Source: Gemmatimonadota bacterium (lineage in GTDB: Bacteria > Gemmatimonadota > Gemmatimonadetes > Gemmatimonadales > GWC2-71-9). From it: 8,559 bases of DNA. Position 1 is the stretch's first letter. The number at the start of each line of letters is the position of its first letter. The stretch is taken from NCBI GenBank assembly GCA_003220855.1, contig QHTP01000243.1:1-8559 (forward strand), written 5' to 3'. Under the pieces are notes generated by a model. The model was not told the DNA's origin. It made no database searches and was given only the letters and a program-made list of their open reading frames with translations. Positions 1 to 7,132 of the stretch are shown piece after piece. The position numbers and the translations under genes are program-made.

Positions 1-607
1 CGGCCACGTCGAGGGTGCCCGCGGGCGCCGCCTTGATCTGCGTGACGACCACGCGACCCGCGGAGCCACCCACCGGCACGCTGTCCTGTGCGCCGGCCTT
101 CGGGCGTTGCACCGGAGTGAACACATTAGGCCGCAGCGACAGCACGGCGGGGCTCCCGACGACCCTCACCTTGAGGAGCGCCTTGCCGGCATACACCGGG
201 CGAATCGCGATCACCGCGCCGCCTGCGACGCTCACGTCGGTGATGTCCTGGACGAGCGGCCGCCCGAGCCGGGCGGCGACGCGAGGCGCGAGGTCCTTTC
301 CCGTGGCGCTCGCCGCGAACACGACGGCCCCAAAGTTGGCCGCGTTCACACGGTCGACGATCGCCCGGGCGTATCCCTCCGGCGCGTACATGCCGAATCC
401 CGGATGCGTCAGCGTGATCACCTTGTCCGCGCCAAACGCGCCCAGCTGGTCCGCGCCCCGCACGGTACCGGCCGCGAGGACCAGGGCCTCCACGCCGGCG
501 CTCGCACCCAGCGCGTCCGCCAGGCGCCGGGCGCCGGTCACCACCTCGTGGGAAACTTTGCGGATGGCGCCGTCCCGCTGCTCGAGCACGGCGAGGACGT
601 TGCTCAC
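1..607 (-). CDS. etfA: Electron transfer flavoprotein subunit alpha, N-terminal part (runs off the window)
   Basis: ETF alpha pairs with ETF beta to carry electrons from acyl-CoA dehydrogenases to the membrane ETF:quinone oxidoreductase. The 202 residues visible here form the N-terminal domain: an opening SNVLAVLEQRDGAIRKVSHE, an LGAFGADKVITL segment (about 57-67), SATGKDLAPRVAARLGRPLV (about 100-119), and the family-typical VLSLRPNVF (about 155-163). The C-terminal FAD-binding domain, about 110-120 residues in this family, lies beyond position 1; this is a window cut, not a lesion. I chose the GTG start at 607 because it overlaps the etfB stop as GTGA, has AAGG just upstream, and gives the usual N-terminus. 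The overlap implies translational coupling to etfB. Identification is firm; the C-terminus is unseen. Confidence 0.95.
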   Translation of the reverse strand, partial: MSNVLAVLEQRDGAIRKVSHEVVTGARRLADALGASAGVEALVLAAGTVRGADQLGAFGADKVITLTHPGFGMYAPEGYARAIVDRVNAANFGAVVFAASATGKDLAPRVAARLGRPLVQDITDVSVAGGAVIAIRPVYAGKALLKVRVVGSPAVLSLRPNVFTPVQRPKAGAQDSVPVGGSAGRVVVTQIKAAPAGTLDVA

Positions 608-1356
608 AGGACCTTCGCCTCCTCGCGCAGCAGCCGCACCAGCTCGGCAACGGCCGCGGAGCCCTCGCCCACGATCTTGCCCGCCTGTCGCTCGGGGGGC
701 AGGGTGAGCGCGATGATCTCCAGCGCTCCCGGGCCGGGCGCGGTGAGTTTGACCTCGAGCGGCTTCTTTTTCGCCGCCATGATCCCTTTGAGCGCGGGAT
801 AGCGCGGCTCGTTCAAGCCCTTGTCGGTGGTGAGCACGGCCGGCAGCGGGAACTCCACGACCTCGACGCCGCCTTCGATCTCGCGCTCCGCCGTCCCCCT
901 GCCGCCGGCGATCTCGAGGTGAGCGACGGTCGTGACGCAGGGCAGGTCGAGCAGCTCGGCCACCATCGGACCGACCTGATGGTTGTAATCGTCGATCGCC
1001 ATCTTCCCGAACAGGATCAGGTCGAAGCCGGCGTCCTTGAGCTCCGCCGCGAGGCCCTTCGCCGTTTCCAGGCCGTCGGGGGGGAGTCCCTGGGACTGGA
1101 GCAGCACGCCGCGATCGGCTCCCATCGCGAGGGCGGTGCGGATGGTCTCTTGCGCGGCGACCGATCCGAGCGCCACGACGACCACTTCGCCGGTGCCGGC
1201 CTTCTCCTTCAGTCGCAGCGCCTCTTCGACGGCGAACTCGTCGTACGGATTGAGGATGAACTTGACGCCCGCCTCGTCGATCGACTTGCCATCGGAGGCG
1301 ATCTTCACGCGCGTTTCAGAGTCTGGCACGCGCTTGATACACACGGCTATTTTCAT
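604..1356 (-). CDS. etfB: Electron transfer flavoprotein subunit beta
   Basis: This is the small subunit of the ETF heterodimer, which accepts electrons from acyl-CoA dehydrogenases, probably including the glutaryl-CoA dehydrogenase encoded upstream. At 250 residues it has the normal family length. It starts MKIAVCIKRVPDSETR and contains ILNPYDEFAVEEALRLKEK (34-52), GKMAIDDYNHQVGP (117-130), and the recognition-loop and signature region LNEPRYPALKGIMAAKKKP (181-199), which in characterised ETFs docks on partner dehydrogenases. The ATG at 1356 gives the canonical N-terminus; the open frame extends upstream to 1425, but that part is not ETF-like. There is no strong Shine-Dalgarno sequence before the ATG. 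The gene follows a 129-nt spacer carrying a long inverted repeat whose near arm ends six bases from the start codon. Its stop overlaps etfA by 4 nt. Confidence 0.97.
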   Translation of the reverse strand: MKIAVCIKRVPDSETRVKIASDGKSIDEAGVKFILNPYDEFAVEEALRLKEKAGTGEVVVVALGSVAAQETIRTALAMGADRGVLLQSQGLPPDGLETAKGLAAELKDAGFDLILFGKMAIDDYNHQVGPMVAELLDLPCVTTVAHLEIAGGRGTAEREIEGGVEVVEFPLPAVLTTDKGLNEPRYPALKGIMAAKKKPLEVKLTAPGPGALEIIALTLPPERQAGKIVGEGSAAVAELVRLLREEAKVL

Positions 1357-1362
1357 AAGAGG

Positions 1363-1485
1363 CGACGCTACGACGCCACGTTCTACGTTGCAAGTGGTGA
1401 AACACAATTCGGCGCAGGAAAGCAAACCTACGGAATCTCATCCGGCAACCATCGTATAACGTAGCGTCGTGGCGTCGTGCAACGT
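1363..1485. repeat. Intergenic inverted repeat made of 8-bp-like units, before etfB
   Basis: The spacer between the TonB receptor stop (1486) and the etfB start (1356) holds two 20-bp arms, 1363-1382 and 1458-1477. They are reverse complements with two mismatches, one of which would be a G-U pair in RNA. About 75 nt separate them. Both arms are built from an 8-bp unit of the form NACGACGC. A second short pair, ACGTTGCA at 1385-1392 and TGCAACGT at 1478-1485, is also inverted. Read-through RNA from the receptor gene could fold into a long stem ending next to the etfB start codon. No T-run follows, so it is not a standard intrinsic terminator. It may be a dispersed intergenic repeat, a leader structure or a regulator-binding region; the sequence does not decide. 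Confidence 0.7.
1453..1482 (-). promoter_or_regulatory. Weak candidate promoter for etfBA
   Basis: On the minus strand TTGCAC (1482-1477) and TATACG (1458-1453) are separated by 18 bp. This resembles a sigma-70 promoter, with 3/6 and 4/6 matches to consensus. It sits just after the receptor stop codon and inside the right arm of the inverted repeat, and would give a leader of roughly 90 nt before etfB. The match is modest and the surrounding sequence is low-complexity, so this is only a candidate. Confidence 0.2.
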
Positions 1486-3672
1486 TTAGAAGTCCGTACT
1501 TAGGCTCAGCAGCACGTGGCGCGGCACACCCGGCGTCAGGAACCGCTGGACCGGGTCGCCCGCAACGGTGGGGTTCGCCGCGAACGTCCCGAACGTCACA
1601 TAGCGGCGATCGAGCACGTTCGGTACGGCGATGCGCACGCGGTAGCGGCCTAACTCGGCGTCGAGCGACGCATCGACCACAGCGTAGTCGGGAAGCCTGC
1701 GCTCCACGTTCTCCTCGTCGCCGCGTACGTACTGCGGACCCACGTAGCGCACGTCGAGACGCACGCGCCAGCCGTCGCCGGCAACGGGCACGGACACGCC
1801 GGCGTTCGCGCGGTGCGCCGGGATCATCGGGATCCGGTCGCCGGGAGCCACGGTCTCGTTGCCGGGGGCGCGCCCGGTGGCGAGGACGGCGGACGTCTGG
1901 AAGGTCGCGGCCGTGTAGCCGTAGTTCGCGTACCACTGGAGCTTCGACGCCCCCGTCCAGCGGGCCGACGCTTCGCAGCCCGCCCGGCGCGTCGCGCCGA
2001 TGTTTTGGAAGTAGCCGGTCGTGGCCGTGGGCGCCACGAAGAAGATGTCGTCGCGCACGTTCGTGAGATACGCGTCCGCCGCGAGGCCGAGCCGGGCCCC
2101 CGCGGAGCCACGCCGCCAACCCACCTCGTAGGTCGTGGCGATCACGGGCCGCAGGGCGGGATCGGGCCCCAGGGCGAAGGGAAGCGGGCACGCGGCGGTC
2201 GGGTCGCTGCACGCGATCTCCACGAGGGCGGGCGTGCGGAAGCCGCCGCTCAGGGAGCCGTACACTTCGTGCCCGGCGACGGGGGTCCACGACAAGGCGA
2301 CCCGCGGGCTGAGCCGCCGGAACACGTTCAGCCCGCTCTGGCTCGGGTCGAGAAGATCCTCGTACGGGAGCCGGATGTAGTCGTACCGTCCGACGACGGT
2401 CGCCTCGAGTGCCGGCGCGACCGCCCAGCTCACGCCGGCGAACGCCCCGAGGTCCAGCTCGTTCGCCCGCACCGAGTCGCTGAGCGAGTCCGCCCCACCC
2501 GTGCGCACGGCATAGAGACCCACGACGGTTTGAGAGTACTGCCCGTCGAGGCCCGCGAACCAGCGAAGCGGCCGTTGCAGCACCGGCTTCGTGCCCGAGA
2601 GCTGTGCCGCGCCTCCCCCGATGCGTTCGTGATTCCGTTGACGCGAGTCCGGCGGCGCCGCGTTCACGTTGAACTGGTCCGTGTCGAGCCGCCGCCCGAA
2701 CAGGTTGGCGGAGAGCTGCGCGCTCCCCACGGCGCGCTGCGCGTTGAGCGTCAGCTGGTGCGCCAGCGGCGCGAAATAGTCGCCGCTCGTGAAATTGCTG
2801 TCGGGACGCGTGTCGACCACGTTGTCGGGCAGGCTGCCGGCCTGGTGGATCTTGTTCGTGGCGCCACTGTAGCTCAGGGTCGCGTTCCATCCGCCCGCCA
2901 GCAGGCCCAGCTTGGCGAACAGCGTTCCGATGCGACTCGTCGTCGCCTGGCGCCAGCCGTCCTCGTGTTCGTAGCGCACGCCGACGTAGTAATCCCAGAC
3001 GCCGAGCCGGTCTCCGGCGTTGGCCTTCACCTCGTAGCGGCCGTAGCTGCCGCCCGACAGCTCGATCTCCCGAGTGGCGGGGGCGCGGCCCCGCCGCGTC
3101 ACCAGATTGACGGCCGCGCCCAGCGAGTTGCGCCCCAGCAGCACGGACGGGCCGTACGACACCTCGACGCGTTCGACGTCCTCGAGCGGCAAGAGATCGA
3201 AGTTCACCTCGTTCGCGTCGGGCTCGTTCACGCGCACGCCGTCCACGTACACCGTGATGCCCTGGGGCAGCCCGATGGTAGGGGACACCTGGAAGCCGCG
3301 CAGCGTGACGTCGAGCTGCGCGGCTGCTCCGAGCTCGTCGGACGTCGTGACGCCGGGCAGCATTTCGAGCGCGTCGGCCAGCGTGCTGACGCCGCGCGCG
3401 TCCAGATCGGTCGCGTCGAGCACCGCGCTCTGGCCGGTCAGGCCCCGGGCGGTCTCGCCGGTGGTGGGCAACCGAGCACCGGTGACCACGACGGGGGCGA
3501 GGGTGTCGCTGGGAACAGAATCGGGATGCTGAGCGCTGGCGGGCGGGGGGAGCAGGGCGAGTAGCAGCGCGGCGATTAACGAACGCGGAACGCGGAAGCC
3601 GGAACGCGGAACAGCAGGACGCCCTTCGGTTCCGCGTTCCGCGTTCCGCGTTCCGCGTTCAGTTGAACGCAC
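1486..3672 (-). CDS. TonB-dependent outer-membrane receptor
   Basis: This is an outer-membrane beta-barrel receptor powered by TonB; the substrate cannot be told from sequence. A hydrophobic stretch, LIAALLLALLPPP (about 32-44), ends in ASA-Q (45-48), a signal-peptidase-I-like site. It is followed by a TonB-box-like DTLAPVVVTG (56-65). A plug domain (about 65-195) contains LADALEMLPGV, LRGFQV and YVDGVRVNEP, then VERVEVSYGPSVLLGRNSLGA. The remainder is barrel, closing with RHVLLSLSTDF and a terminal Phe, the outer-membrane-protein signature. The only usable start in frame is GTG at 3672, which overlaps the last 14 nt of the glutaryl-CoA dehydrogenase gene. It gives an unusually long Arg-rich leader of about 31 residues before the hydrophobic core. 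That leader is encoded by the 7-bp tandem inverted repeat at 3581-3660, so the true start is uncertain. Identity as a TonB receptor is firm. Confidence 0.93.
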   Translation of the reverse strand: MRSTERGTRNAERGTEGRPAVPRSGFRVPRSLIAALLLALLPPPASAQHPDSVPSDTLAPVVVTGARLPTTGETARGLTGQSAVLDATDLDARGVSTLADALEMLPGVTTSDELGAAAQLDVTLRGFQVSPTIGLPQGITVYVDGVRVNEPDANEVNFDLLPLEDVERVEVSYGPSVLLGRNSLGAAVNLVTRRGRAPATREIELSGGSYGRYEVKANAGDRLGVWDYYVGVRYEHEDGWRQATTSRIGTLFAKLGLLAGGWNATLSYSGATNKIHQAGSLPDNVVDTRPDSNFTSGDYFAPLAHQLTLNAQRAVGSAQLSANLFGRRLDTDQFNVNAAPPDSRQRNHERIGGGAAQLSGTKPVLQRPLRWFAGLDGQYSQTVVGLYAVRTGGADSLSDSVRANELDLGAFAGVSWAVAPALEATVVGRYDYIRLPYEDLLDPSQSGLNVFRRLSPRVALSWTPVAGHEVYGSLSGGFRTPALVEIACSDPTAACPLPFALGPDPALRPVIATTYEVGWRRGSAGARLGLAADAYLTNVRDDIFFVAPTATTGYFQNIGATRRAGCEASARWTGASKLQWYANYGYTAATFQTSAVLATGRAPGNETVAPGDRIPMIPAHRANAGVSVPVAGDGWRVRLDVRYVGPQYVRGDEENVERRLPDYAVVDASLDAELGRYRVRIAVPNVLDRRYVTFGTFAANPTVAGDPVQRFLTPGVPRHVLLSLSTDF
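3581..3660. repeat. Heptamer-repeat inverted repeat (31-bp arms, 18-nt loop)
   Basis: The left arm, 3581-3611, is four copies of GAACGCG plus GAA, one copy being altered to GAAGCCG. The right arm, 3630-3660, is four perfect copies of TTCCGCG plus TTC. The arms are reverse complements over 31 bp with two mismatches around an 18-nt loop (3612-3629). The stem continues slightly past one bulged base (AAC at 3578-3580 with GTT at 3662-3664). The structure covers two bases of the gcdH stop codon and is translated as the first part of the TonB receptor leader. Neither side has a following T-run, so it is not a standard Rho-independent terminator, although a stem this strong could stall or protect the transcript. 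Confidence 0.9.
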
Positions 3673-4846
3673 TCAGCCCCGTGATTTCCTGGCCCAAGAT
3701 GAGCGTATGCACGTCGTGCGTGCCCTCGTACGTGTACACCGACTCGAGGTTGGCGAGGTGGCGCATCGCCTGATACTCCGCCAGGATGCCGTTGGCGCCC
3801 AGCAGGCGGCGCGTCTCGCGCGCCACGTCCGTGGCGATGTTCACGTTGTTGCGCTTGGCGAGGGACACCTGCTGCGGCGTCGCCTTCCCCTGGTCCTTGA
3901 GCCGCCCCAGCTGCAGACACAAGAGCTGCGCCTTGGTGATTTCGGTCAGCATCTCCGCGAGCCGCGCCTGCTGCAGCTGAAAGCCGCCGATGGGCCTCCC
4001 GAACATCAGGCGGTTCTTGGCGTAGCTGACCGCTTCGTCGTAGCACGCCATCGCGGCTCCCACCGCGCCCCAGGCGATGCCGTAGCGCGCCTGCGTGAGG
4101 CACATCAGCGGCGACTTGAGGCCGGACGACTTGGGAAGGAGCGCGTCCTTCGGCACGCACACGTCCTCGAGCACCAGCTCGCTCGTGTCGCTGGCGCGCA
4201 GGCTCAGCTTCCCCTTCTGGTCCTTGGCCGAAAAGCCCTTCATGTCCGTGGGTACGATGAACCCGCGGATCGAGTTCACGTCGTCGAGCTTGCCGGTCTT
4301 GGCCCACACGATCGCCGCCTGCGCGGTCGAGCCGTTGGTGATCCACATCTTGGCGCCGTTCAGCACCCAGCCGTCCTTCGTCTCCTTCGCCACGGTGATC
4401 ATGCCCCCGGGGTTCGAGCCGTAGTCGGGCTCGGTGAGTCCGAAGCAGCCGATCACCTCGCCCGACACCATCTTGGGCAGCCAGCGCCGCTTCTGCTCGT
4501 CCGAACCGAACGCGTAGATCGGATACATCACGAGGGCGCCCTGCACCGATGCGAACGAGCGCACGCCGGAGTCGCCGCGCTCGAGCTCCTGCATGATCAG
4601 GCCGTACGCCACGTTGTTGAGCCCGGCGCACCCGTATTCCTCCGGCAGGTTGGCGCCGAACAACCCGAGCTCGGCCATCTGCGGGATCAGCTGTTTGGGG
4701 AAACGACCCTCGACGTAGTGCTCACCGATGATCGGCATGAGTCGCTCGTCGACCCAGGAGCGCACCGTGTCGCGCACGGCCCGCTCCTCTTCGGAGAGCA
4801 GGCCGTCGACGTCGTAGAAGTCGACGCCCTGAAACTTGGCTGCCAT
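3659..4846 (-). CDS. gcdH: Glutaryl-CoA dehydrogenase (acyl-CoA dehydrogenase family)
   Basis: This FAD enzyme oxidises and decarboxylates glutaryl-CoA to crotonyl-CoA (lysine, hydroxylysine and tryptophan breakdown) and gives its electrons to ETF. The 395-residue product tracks human glutaryl-CoA dehydrogenase from recall. It has VRSFASVQGALVMYPIYAFGS (95-115), holding the Arg/Ser pair expected to bind the glutaryl carboxylate (R96, S100), then GCFGLTEPDYGS (133-144) and GKLSLRAS (212-219). It continues with ARYGIAWGAVGAA (253-265), the LQLGRLKDQGKA segment, and YTYEGTHDVH (371-380), where E374 is the predicted catalytic base; it ends ILGQEITGLSAFN. The ATG at 4846 has a good GAGG ribosome site; the frame stays open to 5287, but that extension is only a shadow of the phosphoesterase gene. 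A 43-nt spacer separates it from that gene. Another acyl-CoA dehydrogenase specificity is possible but less likely. Confidence 0.93.
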   Translation of the reverse strand: MAAKFQGVDFYDVDGLLSEEERAVRDTVRSWVDERLMPIIGEHYVEGRFPKQLIPQMAELGLFGANLPEEYGCAGLNNVAYGLIMQELERGDSGVRSFASVQGALVMYPIYAFGSDEQKRRWLPKMVSGEVIGCFGLTEPDYGSNPGGMITVAKETKDGWVLNGAKMWITNGSTAQAAIVWAKTGKLDDVNSIRGFIVPTDMKGFSAKDQKGKLSLRASDTSELVLEDVCVPKDALLPKSSGLKSPLMCLTQARYGIAWGAVGAAMACYDEAVSYAKNRLMFGRPIGGFQLQQARLAEMLTEITKAQLLCLQLGRLKDQGKATPQQVSLAKRNNVNIATDVARETRRLLGANGILAEYQAMRHLANLESVYTYEGTHDVHTLILGQEITGLSAFN

Positions 4847-4861
4847 ATGTGCCTCAACTCG

Positions 4862-4873
4862 CGTGGTGTCGTG
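4862..4873 (-). repeat. 12-mer shared with the etfB leader
   Basis: In the 43-nt spacer before gcdH the minus strand reads CACGACACCACG. This matches 11 of 12 bases of CACGACGCCACG at 1479-1468 in the etfB spacer, and that motif recurs in opposite orientation, with one change, at 1369-1380. It could be part of a repeat family or a shared operator. The motif is low-complexity and the genome GC-rich, so chance similarity remains possible. Confidence 0.3.
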
Positions 4874-4889
4874 TCGGGATGCGTCAAGA

Positions 4890-5738
4890 CTAACTGGCCG
4901 CGGCCGCGGGCGCCGCGGAGGCCCCGGGCCGCGCGAACGCCGCGGTGTCCGACGCCCGAAACTTGCCCTCGCCGTCCCAGCGGAAAAACGTGATGTGGAC
5001 CGCGGTCGGCTCGATCGTGACGAAGTTGAAGCTGGTGGGACGGCCCCCGCGAGTGCGCCGGCACAGCGTCCCGGCCGTCGAGACGACCACCCGGCCGTCC
5101 AGCAGCTCCGCGTCTTCCTGGTGGTCATGCCCGCACAGCACGACCTCGGCGCCACACGCCGCGATGCGGCGCTGCGCCCGGCGCCAGCGAGCGAGCCCCA
5201 TGCGCCCCGAGATCTCGCCGCGCAGCACGTTGTGGTGCAGGGCGAGCACCCGGGCCTGCTCGGGCGGCGCGGCGGCGAACACGCCACGCACCCGCTCGAC
5301 CTCGCGCTTGGGCAGATGGCCCTTCACGGCGAGGTCGCGTGGGCGCGGCGTGAGCGAGCCCCACGCGACGCCGTGTGACGTGAGGGCACCCGCGATCACC
5401 GCGCCGGGAATCGTGAGCGTCGGCGCCAGGTCGTCGCCGAAATAACGCGCGTACTTCGCGTACAGCGGCGCCTTCCCGAATGGGATCAGCGGCCGCGTCC
5501 ACCAGCAGACGTCGTGGTTTCCCGGCATCACGTGCACCGGCGCCGTCCGGGCCGCGAGCTGCGCCAGGGCCCGCGCCCGCTGGAATTCCCCGTGGCGCGC
5601 CCGCTGCGACATGTCTCCCGTGATCACCACCGCGTCGGGCCGCAGGTCGGGGATCATGGCTTCGAGCGCCTCGATCTGCTCGATGTTGGCGAGCCCACCG
5701 AAGTGGAGATCGGAGAGGTGCAACAGTTGAACGGTCAC
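4890..5738 (-). CDS. Calcineurin-like metallophosphoesterase
   Basis: This predicted cytoplasmic dimetal phosphohydrolase has 282 residues. All core motifs of the fold are present in order: the LSDLHFGG metal site (D10, H12), ITGDMSQ (D42), PGNHD (N74, H75, D76), LALHHN (H168-H169) and CGHDH (H204, H206). The arrangement resembles class III cyclic-nucleotide phosphodiesterases (CpdA-like) and related 3',5'-phosphoesterases, but the substrate cannot be assigned. The tail is Ala-rich. The GTG start at 5738 overlaps the stop of the upstream DUF4139 gene as GTGA and has GGAG a few bases before it. It places the first motif at residue 10, as is usual for the family; an upstream start at 5858 would add a non-homologous extension lying in the neighbour's reading region. 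The overlap implies translational coupling to the DUF4139 gene. Confidence 0.92.
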   Translation of the reverse strand: MTVQLLHLSDLHFGGLANIEQIEALEAMIPDLRPDAVVITGDMSQRARHGEFQRARALAQLAARTAPVHVMPGNHDVCWWTRPLIPFGKAPLYAKYARYFGDDLAPTLTIPGAVIAGALTSHGVAWGSLTPRPRDLAVKGHLPKREVERVRGVFAAAPPEQARVLALHHNVLRGEISGRMGLARWRRAQRRIAACGAEVVLCGHDHQEDAELLDGRVVVSTAGTLCRRTRGGRPTSFNFVTIEPTAVHITFFRWDGEGKFRASDTAAFARPGASAAPAAAAS

Positions 5739-7132
5739 GGCTCCGCCTCGACGCTGTACGTGAGAGTCGCGTCGCCGTTGGCCGGCACGCTCACGCGAAA
5801 CCGCACCTCCGTGGCCGACAGCTTCTCCGCGGGGACGCTGCTGTCGGTCACCCGCCACACGCCGAAGCGTGCCTCGCGGACGTCGACCGACACGGCCTGG
5901 GGCTTGGCGTTCGCGATCGTGACCCGGTAGGCGGCGGTGATCCGCTGCCGCGGCGCCATCCCGCGCTTGGGGGGCGCGAGCTGCTCCTGGTTGTAGTCCG
6001 TCTGCACCCGCTCCGCGGTGACGTCGAACGCATCCCCGGATTGCACCCGCAGGTCACGTCCCGGGGCGGTGTGATCACTGCGCGCTTCGCCTACCAGCTG
6101 CAGCCGGAGGCCCGAGTCGGCCTGGAATACCTGCACCGTCCCGCCGGGCAGCGGCCGCTCGCCGAACGCCGTCCCGCGCTGGCGCTTGAGCGTGTACCAC
6201 ACCTGCACCGGCACGCGGTCCGGCTCCGCGGGCGACTGGCCGAGGAACCCGCGCCACGGCAGCACACCCGGGATGATGTACTCCTGAGTGTAGGCGGCGC
6301 TCGAGCGCGGGAACAGTGTCATGGTGACCGGCGTCCCGGGCTCGAGCGAGACCCGCGCCGGGAGCTGGTAGACGTGCGTCTCCCCCACCGCTTCCTCGCT
6401 CGCGGCCACCGGCGCTGCCTCGGCGGCGACCTTCATCGCGCCGCGCAGCAGGAACGCGGGCCGCCCCACCGCCCCCGCACGGTTGATCGATCCCGCGACG
6501 AGCAGGACCTCCGCGCTGTCGACGCGTAGCGATTGCGACGCAATCGTCGCCGTCCCCGAGACCTGACACCGGTCACCCAGCAGCACCACCTGGTAAAACG
6601 CCTGCCACTGCGCCGCGCCGTCGCTGACATAGGCGAGCTCCGTGCGCGGCCGCGTACGGGCCGCTTCGAGTGTAACAGTCGCCTCGGGCATGGTGCGCAC
6701 GACGTCCGGCGGGAACAGTGGCTCCCCCGGCTCGGACAGGAGAAAACGCCCGTCCGACAGCCGATACTGCGGCGGCGCGAGGCGGACCACCGTCGCGCGC
6801 ACCGTGTCCGCGCCGCCGCCGACGCGTGGCCGCACGAAGGCCAGCGTCTGCCCGATGGCGCGCGCCATGGCCGTCGCTTGGTCGGTGGCGGGCCGGGCCG
6901 CGGCCGACACGAGTGCGACAGCGGTGTCCGGGGAAAACAGCGTCGCGGGATCGAGCCCCTCGAGCTTCAAGGTCAGGATGTTGCGGCCCTTCTCGAGCGG
7001 CTGCGGCAGCGCCCGGCGCACCACCACACGGCCGTCGCTGTAAATGGAAAGGGACGTTTGTCCGGCGAGCGGCGCGCCGCCCGCGATCGCTGCGAGGACC
7101 GCGACAACTACGGACGCCGTGATTTGAGCCAT
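5735..7132 (-). CDS. Secreted DUF4139-type protein of unknown function
   Basis: The product has 465 residues. The N-terminus MAQITASVVVAVLAAIAGG followed by APLAGQ looks like a signal peptide cleaved near residues 24-26, so the protein is probably periplasmic or surface-exposed. An N-terminal segment, LSIYSDGRVVVRRALPQPL (28-46) with ILTLKLEGLDPATLFS, resembles the start of DUF4139/DUF4140 proteins. The middle (about 167-218, AYVSDGAAQWQAFYQ to EVLLVAGSINR) and the C-terminal part have the beta-rich DUF4139 pattern. The latter includes RVQTDYNQE, ITAAYRVTIANAK, FGVWRVTDSSVPAEK and ATLTYSVEAEP. I assign the family from recalled pattern; no biochemical function is established. I took the ATG at 7132 because it gives the signal peptide and has AGAGGA upstream. 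The gene overlaps the zinc-ribbon gene by 25 nt and the phosphoesterase gene by 4 nt. Confidence 0.8.
   Translation of the reverse strand: MAQITASVVVAVLAAIAGGAPLAGQTSLSIYSDGRVVVRRALPQPLEKGRNILTLKLEGLDPATLFSPDTAVALVSAAARPATDQATAMARAIGQTLAFVRPRVGGGADTVRATVVRLAPPQYRLSDGRFLLSEPGEPLFPPDVVRTMPEATVTLEAARTRPRTELAYVSDGAAQWQAFYQVVLLGDRCQVSGTATIASQSLRVDSAEVLLVAGSINRAGAVGRPAFLLRGAMKVAAEAAPVAASEEAVGETHVYQLPARVSLEPGTPVTMTLFPRSSAAYTQEYIIPGVLPWRGFLGQSPAEPDRVPVQVWYTLKRQRGTAFGERPLPGGTVQVFQADSGLRLQLVGEARSDHTAPGRDLRVQSGDAFDVTAERVQTDYNQEQLAPPKRGMAPRQRITAAYRVTIANAKPQAVSVDVREARFGVWRVTDSSVPAEKLSATEVRFRVSVPANGDATLTYSVEAEP

Noticed and set aside
1316..2890. A 524-residue minus-strand frame inside the receptor gene and etfB spacer.
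   Set aside because: Arg-rich out-of-frame reading of the receptor; no motifs.
1813..3564. A 583-residue open frame on the plus strand, antisense to the TonB receptor gene.
   Set aside because: Its composition is Arg/Gly/Ala/His/Val-rich with no recognisable domain, as expected for the mirror of a GC-rich gene. The minus-strand receptor has clear family motifs.
3581..3660. The heptamer hairpin as a classical intrinsic terminator, or as a CRISPR array.
   Set aside because: No T-run follows on either strand, and the repeat is contiguous 7-mers without spacers.
4859..4887. TTGACG on the minus strand (4887-4882) as a -35 box for gcdH.
   Set aside because: The hexamer 17 bp downstream is ACGCGA, which does not resemble a -10 box.
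3707..4993. A 428-residue plus-strand open frame opposite gcdH.
   Set aside because: No domain, biased composition, and it crosses the end of the phosphoesterase gene and the spacer. It is a shadow of gcdH.
4847..5287. N-terminal extension of the gcdH frame up to 5287.
   Set aside because: The extension is an out-of-frame reading of the phosphoesterase gene. The ATG at 4846 has a ribosome site and gives the normal family length.
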